Below, one piece after another: positions 59,862 to 64,000 of a stretch of DNA of 64,000 nucleotides. The stretch lies in assembly GCF_036250755.1 (NCBI RefSeq), contig NZ_CP109583.1:6797501-6861500 (forward strand), read 5' to 3'. The notes under the pieces were generated by a model that worked only from the letters and a program-made list of their open reading frames with translations, was not told the origin of the DNA and ran no database searches. Both the position numbers and the translations under genes were made by a program. The DNA comes from Streptomyces uncialis. Lineage in GTDB: Bacteria > Actinomycetota > Actinomycetes > Streptomycetales > Streptomycetaceae. The stretch's first letter is position 1; each line of letters begins with the position of its first letter.

Positions 59862-62069
59862 TCACCGCTCCCCGGACTCGTGCCCGAGCCGGTCCGCGAG
59901 CCGCACCACCAGGTCGTACGCCGCGTCCGGGATGACCGTGCCGGGCGGGAACACCGCGGTCGCGCCCGCCTCGTGCAGCGCCGCCACGTCCTGCGGGGGG
60001 ATCACCCCGCCGACCACGATCATGATGTCCTCCCGGCCCTCCTCCGCGAGCTGCTCCCGCAGCGCGGGGACGAGCGTGAGGTGCCCGGCCGCCAGCGACG
60101 ACACACCCACGATGTGCACATCCGCCTCCACCGCCTGCCGCGCGACCTCCGCCGGGGTCTGGAACAACGGGCCCACGTCCACGTCGAAGCCGAGGTCCGC
60201 GAACGCCGTCGCGATCACCTTCTGCCCCCGGTCATGGCCGTCCTGGCCCATCTTCGCGACGAGTATGCGCGGACGGCGGCCCTCGTCCTGCTCGAAGGCG
60301 TCCACCAGCGCCCGGGTGCGCTCCACGGACGGCGACTCACCTGCTTCGGTGCGGTACACACCCGAGATCGTACGGATCTGACCCGCGTGCCGCCCGTAGA
60401 CCTTCTCCAGGGCGTCCGAGATCTCCCCGACCGTCGCCTTGGCCCGGGCCGCGTCCACCGCCAGGGCCAGCAGATTGCCCTCCAGCCCCGGCCCGGGACC
60501 GTCCTCGGCGGCCCGGGTCAGCGCGCGCAGCGCGTCCTGGCACACCTGCTCGTCCCGCTCCGCGCGCAGCCGCCGCAGCTTGTCGAGCTGCCGCTCACGC
60601 ACCGAGGAGTTGTCGACCTTCAGCACATCGATCTGCTCGTCGGTCTCGACCCGGTACTTGTTGATCCCGATCACCGGCTGGCGCCCCGAGTCGATCCGCG
60701 CCTGCGTCCGGGCCGCCGCCTCCTCGACCCGCAGCTTCGGGATGCCCGCGTCGATGGCCTGCGCCATCCCGCCCGCCGCCTCGACCTCCTGGATGTGCGC
60801 CCAGGCCCGCCGCGCCAGGTCGTACGTCAGCCGCTCCACGTACGCGCTGCCGCCCCATGGGTCGATGACCCGGGTCGTGCCCGACTCCTGCTGGATCAGG
60901 AGCTGGGTGTTGCGGGCGATCCGCGCCGAGAAGTCCGTCGGCAGGGCCAGCGCCTCGTCCAGCGCGTTGGTGTGCAGCGACTGGGTGTGCCCCTGCGTCG
61001 CCGCCATCGCCTCCACACAGGTCCGCGTCACATTGTTGAACACGTCCTGCGCGGTCAGCGACCAGCCCGAGGTCTGCGAATGCGTCCGCAGCGACAGCGA
61101 CTTGGGGTTCCCGGGCCCGAACTCCTTGACCAGTCTCGCCCACAGCAGCCGCGCCGCCCGCAGCTTCGCGACCTCCATGAAGAAGTTCATGCCGATCGCC
61201 CAGAAGAACGACAGCCGTGGCGCGAACGCGTCCACGTCCAGCCCGGCACCCTGCCCCGCCCGCAGGTACTCCACCCCGTCGGCCAGGGTGTACGCCAGCT
61301 CCAGATCGGCCGTCGCCCCCGCCTCCTGGATGTGGTACCCGGAGATGGAGATCGAGTTGTAGCGGGGCATCCGCCGCGAGGTGAACGCGAAGATGTCGGA
61401 GATGATCCGCATCGACGGCTTCGGCGGATAGATGTACGTGTTGCGGACCATGAACTCCTTGAGGATGTCGTTCTGGATGGTCCCGGCCAGCTTCTCCGGC
61501 GGTACGCCCTGCTCCTCGGCGGCGACGATGTACAGCGCCAGCACCGGAAGCACCGCGCCGTTCATCGTCATCGACACACTCATCCGGTCCAGCGGGATGC
61601 CGTCGAACAGTTGCCGCATGTCGTAGATCGAGTCGATCGCGACACCCGCCATGCCCACATCGCCCGTCACCCGGGGATGGTCGCTGTCGTAGCCCCGGTG
61701 CGTCGGCAGGTCGAACGCGACCGACAGCCCCTTCTGCCCGGCCGCGAGATTGCGCCGGTAGAACGCGTTGGACTCCTCCGCCGTCGAGAACCCCGCGTAC
61801 TGCCGGATGGTCCACGGCTGATTGACGTACATCGTCGGATACGGCCCGCGCAGATACGGCGCCACCCCGGGATACGTGTCCAGGAAGTCCAGGCCCTCCA
61901 GGTCCCGCCCGGTGTACAGCGGCTTGACGCGGATGCCCTCCGGGGTCTCCCACGACAGCTCGCCGTCGTCCTGGCCGGTGGACTCCTTCAGCGCCGAACG
62001 CCACTGCTCCTCGGAGCCCTGGCCGGGGCCGTCGCCCAGCTCCACACCGGTGAAATCGGGGATCGCCAT
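59862..62069 (-). CDS. mutB: methylmalonyl-CoA mutase large (catalytic) subunit
   Basis: 735 residues. TIM-barrel with [56 protein letters not shown], the substrate-binding signature, and [10 protein letters not shown]. The C-terminal B12-binding domain has [24 protein letters not shown], where DxHxxG supplies the histidine ligand to cobalt (near residue 608). It interconverts succinyl-CoA and methylmalonyl-CoA, linking propionyl-CoA units and the TCA cycle. Start ATG overlaps the mutA stop by one base. Confidence 0.97.
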   Translation of the reverse strand: MAIPDFTGVELGDGPGQGSEEQWRSALKESTGQDDGELSWETPEGIRVKPLYTGRDLEGLDFLDTYPGVAPYLRGPYPTMYVNQPWTIRQYAGFSTAEESNAFYRRNLAAGQKGLSVAFDLPTHRGYDSDHPRVTGDVGMAGVAIDSIYDMRQLFDGIPLDRMSVSMTMNGAVLPVLALYIVAAEEQGVPPEKLAGTIQNDILKEFMVRNTYIYPPKPSMRIISDIFAFTSRRMPRYNSISISGYHIQEAGATADLELAYTLADGVEYLRAGQGAGLDVDAFAPRLSFFWAIGMNFFMEVAKLRAARLLWARLVKEFGPGNPKSLSLRTHSQTSGWSLTAQDVFNNVTRTCVEAMAATQGHTQSLHTNALDEALALPTDFSARIARNTQLLIQQESGTTRVIDPWGGSAYVERLTYDLARRAWAHIQEVEAAGGMAQAIDAGIPKLRVEEAAARTQARIDSGRQPVIGINKYRVETDEQIDVLKVDNSSVRERQLDKLRRLRAERDEQVCQDALRALTRAAEDGPGPGLEGNLLALAVDAARAKATVGEISDALEKVYGRHAGQIRTISGVYRTEAGESPSVERTRALVDAFEQDEGRRPRILVAKMGQDGHDRGQKVIATAFADLGFDVDVGPLFQTPAEVARQAVEADVHIVGVSSLAAGHLTLVPALREQLAEEGREDIMIVVGGVIPPQDVAALHEAGATAVFPPGTVIPDAAYDLVVRLADRLGHESGER

Positions 62070-63925
62070 CACGACACTCCCAGGGAGTCGAGTACGGAGG
62101 TGAGGGTGGCGACGGCGTCACAGCCCGCGAAGACGTACGTGTCCACGTCCGGGACCTCACCGGGCCTGCCCGCGAGCAGCACCCGTGCGGCGCCCGCCGC
62201 CCGCAGCGCGCCGGCCACCGCCGCGCCCTGCTCCGCGTACACGGGGTCGCTGGAGCACAGACACGCGAGCGTGGCACCGCTCGCGGTGAACGCGGCGGCG
62301 ACCGTAGCGGCGTCCACCGACACCGGGTCATGGACGGTTTCGATCCCCCCGGCCTGGAACAGGTTCGCGGCGAACGAGGCCCGCGCGGTGTGCGCGGCGG
62401 CCGGACCGAGCGCCGCGAGGAACACCTTCGGCCGCTCACCCGTCCGCGCCAGATACGCGTCCGACCTGGCCCGCAGCACCTCGTACGCCTCGTCGCGGCG
62501 TACCCGGGGCAGTCCGCCGGAGACCGGGGCGGGCGCGGGCTCGCGCTCCACCGGCCGCTCCCCGAGGTTCGGGAACTCGCTGACGCCCGTGATGGGCTCC
62601 CGCCGGGTCGCCAGCCGCTTGCCGCGCGCCGCCCAGGTCGCCGCCAGCCGCTCCCCGGTGAACCCGGACCGCAGTGCCGCCGCCGCTCCGCCGGCCCGCT
62701 CCACCTCGCGGAAGAACTCCCAGCCCGCGTGGGCGAGCTCGTCGGTCAGCCGCTCCACGTACCAGGACCCGCCCGCCGGGTCCACGACCCGCGCCAGATG
62801 CGACTCCTCCACCAGGACCGCCGAGGTGTTCCGGGCGATCCGCCGCGCGAACGCGTCCGGCAGCCCGATCGCGTCGTCGAACGGCAGCACCGTGACCGCG
62901 TCGGCGCCGCCGACCCCGGCTCCCAGGGTCGCCAGGGTGGTCCGCAGCATGTTCACATACGGGTCGCGCCGGGTCATCATCACCGACGAGGTCACCGCGT
63001 GCTGGCGCTGCGCGCCCGCGCCGCCCCCCGACACCTCGACGACCCGCGCCCACAGCCGCCGGGCGGCCCGCAGTTTCGCGATCGTCAGGAACTGGTCGGC
63101 ACTCGCCGCGTACCGGAAGTCCAGCTGTCCGACCGCCTCGTCCACGCTCAGCCCCGCGTCGGTGAGCAGCCGCAGGTACGCCACACCGGTGGCCAGGGAG
63201 AGCCCGAGCTCCTGCGCGGCCGATCCACCGGCCTCGTGGAACGGCAGCGCGTCCACGGTCAGCGCCCGGACCCCGGGCCATCGGCCGGTGGTGGTCCGCG
63301 CCAGGTCCACGGCGTCGGTCCAGTCCGTGGGGCCGGGCTCCCGTCCGGAGCGCGCCGCGTACCCGAGCGGATCGGCCCCGAGGTTGCCGCGCGCCTCGTC
63401 GGCCCGCACCCCGCGTTCGCCGTACAACTCCAGCAGCGCGCGTCCGGCGGCCCCGGAGGCGTCACCCGCGTCGAGGACGACCGCCACGAGGTCGAGGTAC
63501 ACGCCGTCCAGCGCCCGCCCGATCCCGTCGACGGGCACGGAGCCGGGACCCACGGTGAGCCACAGCGAGGTGACGCCGTTCTCCAGATCGGCGAGCACGG
63601 CCTCGTTGGTCCGCGCGGGATCGCTCCCGGCGTGCCGCTGGCGCACGTCCCAGCCGCCCGGTGTCGCTCCCTCGGGGCGTCCGCCCCGCACGAAGGGGGC
63701 GAAGCCGGGGAACCCGGTATCGGCCACCGCGTCCCGCGCGGTGTAAAGCGGCCGGGTGCTGAGCCCGTCCTCAAGCGTCGTGGACAGCGCTTCCTCGGCG
63801 TCGTCGCCCGAGACCTCCTTGCCCGACTTGCGCAGTACGCCTTCCACGAGGCGCTGCCACTGCGCATGGGTCGCATCAGGGAACTCGGCGGCCAGCGAAA
63901 GCCCGTCGTCAGGCAGGACCGTCAT
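62069..63925 (-). CDS. mutA: methylmalonyl-CoA mutase small subunit
   Basis: 618 residues. Homologous to the large subunit but with a degenerate active site and cobalamin domain. [45 protein letters not shown] is the small-subunit form of the barrel entry; the C-terminal domain lacks DxHxxG ([36 protein letters not shown]). It forms the heterodimer with MutB. First gene of the operon; the 75 bases up to the window edge show TAGCAT 11 bases before the ATG as a possible -10. Confidence 0.95.
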   Translation of the reverse strand: MTVLPDDGLSLAAEFPDATHAQWQRLVEGVLRKSGKEVSGDDAEEALSTTLEDGLSTRPLYTARDAVADTGFPGFAPFVRGGRPEGATPGGWDVRQRHAGSDPARTNEAVLADLENGVTSLWLTVGPGSVPVDGIGRALDGVYLDLVAVVLDAGDASGAAGRALLELYGERGVRADEARGNLGADPLGYAARSGREPGPTDWTDAVDLARTTTGRWPGVRALTVDALPFHEAGGSAAQELGLSLATGVAYLRLLTDAGLSVDEAVGQLDFRYAASADQFLTIAKLRAARRLWARVVEVSGGGAGAQRQHAVTSSVMMTRRDPYVNMLRTTLATLGAGVGGADAVTVLPFDDAIGLPDAFARRIARNTSAVLVEESHLARVVDPAGGSWYVERLTDELAHAGWEFFREVERAGGAAAALRSGFTGERLAATWAARGKRLATRREPITGVSEFPNLGERPVEREPAPAPVSGGLPRVRRDEAYEVLRARSDAYLARTGERPKVFLAALGPAAAHTARASFAANLFQAGGIETVHDPVSVDAATVAAAFTASGATLACLCSSDPVYAEQGAAVAGALRAAGAARVLLAGRPGEVPDVDTYVFAGCDAVATLTSVLDSLGVS

Positions 63926-64000
63926 GCTCAGATGCTAGGCCCTCACGCTTGAGGCGCAGCAGAGCTACGCACTGTGACGTTCCACTCGAACGGAAGGTCT

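Noticed and set aside
59850..63746. 1298-residue open frame on the plus strand opposite mutA-mutB
   Set aside because: It is antisense to two confidently identified genes; the product is Arg/Pro/Gly-rich without any domain, as expected from the complementary strand of GC-rich genes.
63926..64000. Cobalamin riboswitch before mutA
   Set aside because: Only 75 bases are visible and no B12-box-like sequence is present; mutA in Streptomyces is not known for one.

Overview
The window is about 73% G+C, with strong G/C bias at third codon positions, many GTG starts, AfsR/SARP-type regulation, DtxR-type iron control and GlnR-type nitrogen control. All of this points to a Streptomyces chromosome. Gene content and order (glnA2, glnE, a malR/aglA pair, glnII) match the conserved core that I know from S. 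coelicolor. The exception is the left quarter, which looks accessory. No phage, transposase, CRISPR array, rRNA or tRNA was seen.

Left part (1-16.5 kb): the C-terminal two thirds of an AfsR-like regulator, then a convergent DrrAB-type ABC drug exporter. Next is an IclR regulator followed by a ten-gene, tightly coupled catabolic operon (5547-16524). The operon encodes an Asp/Glu-racemase/maleate-isomerase superfamily enzyme, an M19 dipeptidase-like hydrolase with altered metal ligands, a phytoene-desaturase-like flavoprotein, a complete Dpp/Opp-type ABC importer, an aldehyde dehydrogenase and a muconolactone-isomerase-like protein. Start/stop overlaps and good ribosome sites argue for a single transcript, with an 8-9-8 bp palindrome just downstream of a predicted promoter as the likely operator. 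The gene combination does not match any pathway I can name and is the best candidate for an undescribed system.

Middle part (16.8-34 kb): an LD-transpeptidase-like membrane protein without the catalytic cysteine, panB, an MFS exporter with a TetR regulator and a clear palindromic operator, an endonuclease/exonuclease/phosphatase protein, nadE, a DUF998 membrane protein, an alpha/beta hydrolase, glnA2, a DUF3105/DUF305 pair, two small detoxification-type enzymes and glnE.

Right part (34.6-64 kb): a PAP2 phosphatase, malR divergent from aglA with the malEFG importer absent, a TetR/ferredoxin reductase/PF10118 hydrolase group, and a protein joining a sigma-factor-like N-terminus to a secreted domain, with a TPR partner. 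These are followed by a lipoprotein, a DUF1996 protein, an epimerase, a winged-helix regulator, a DUF6891 protein, glnII with a GlnR-like box, a MarR regulator, a small conserved protein, DUF2252, DUF1254 and a DUF7144-like membrane protein. The end holds a methyltransferase under an apparent iron box and the methylmalonyl-CoA mutase operon mutA-mutB-meaB.

Four intergenic stretches (16.5, 20.5-21.2, 34.2-34.6 and 52.9-53.7 kb) share a modular repeat family built from a 20-bp GC-rich sequence in both orientations around a roughly 130-bp conserved core. Three nitrogen genes (glnA2, glnE, glnII) share the window with NAD, pantothenate and propionyl-CoA metabolism, so most of the right three quarters is core metabolism with accessory insertions between.
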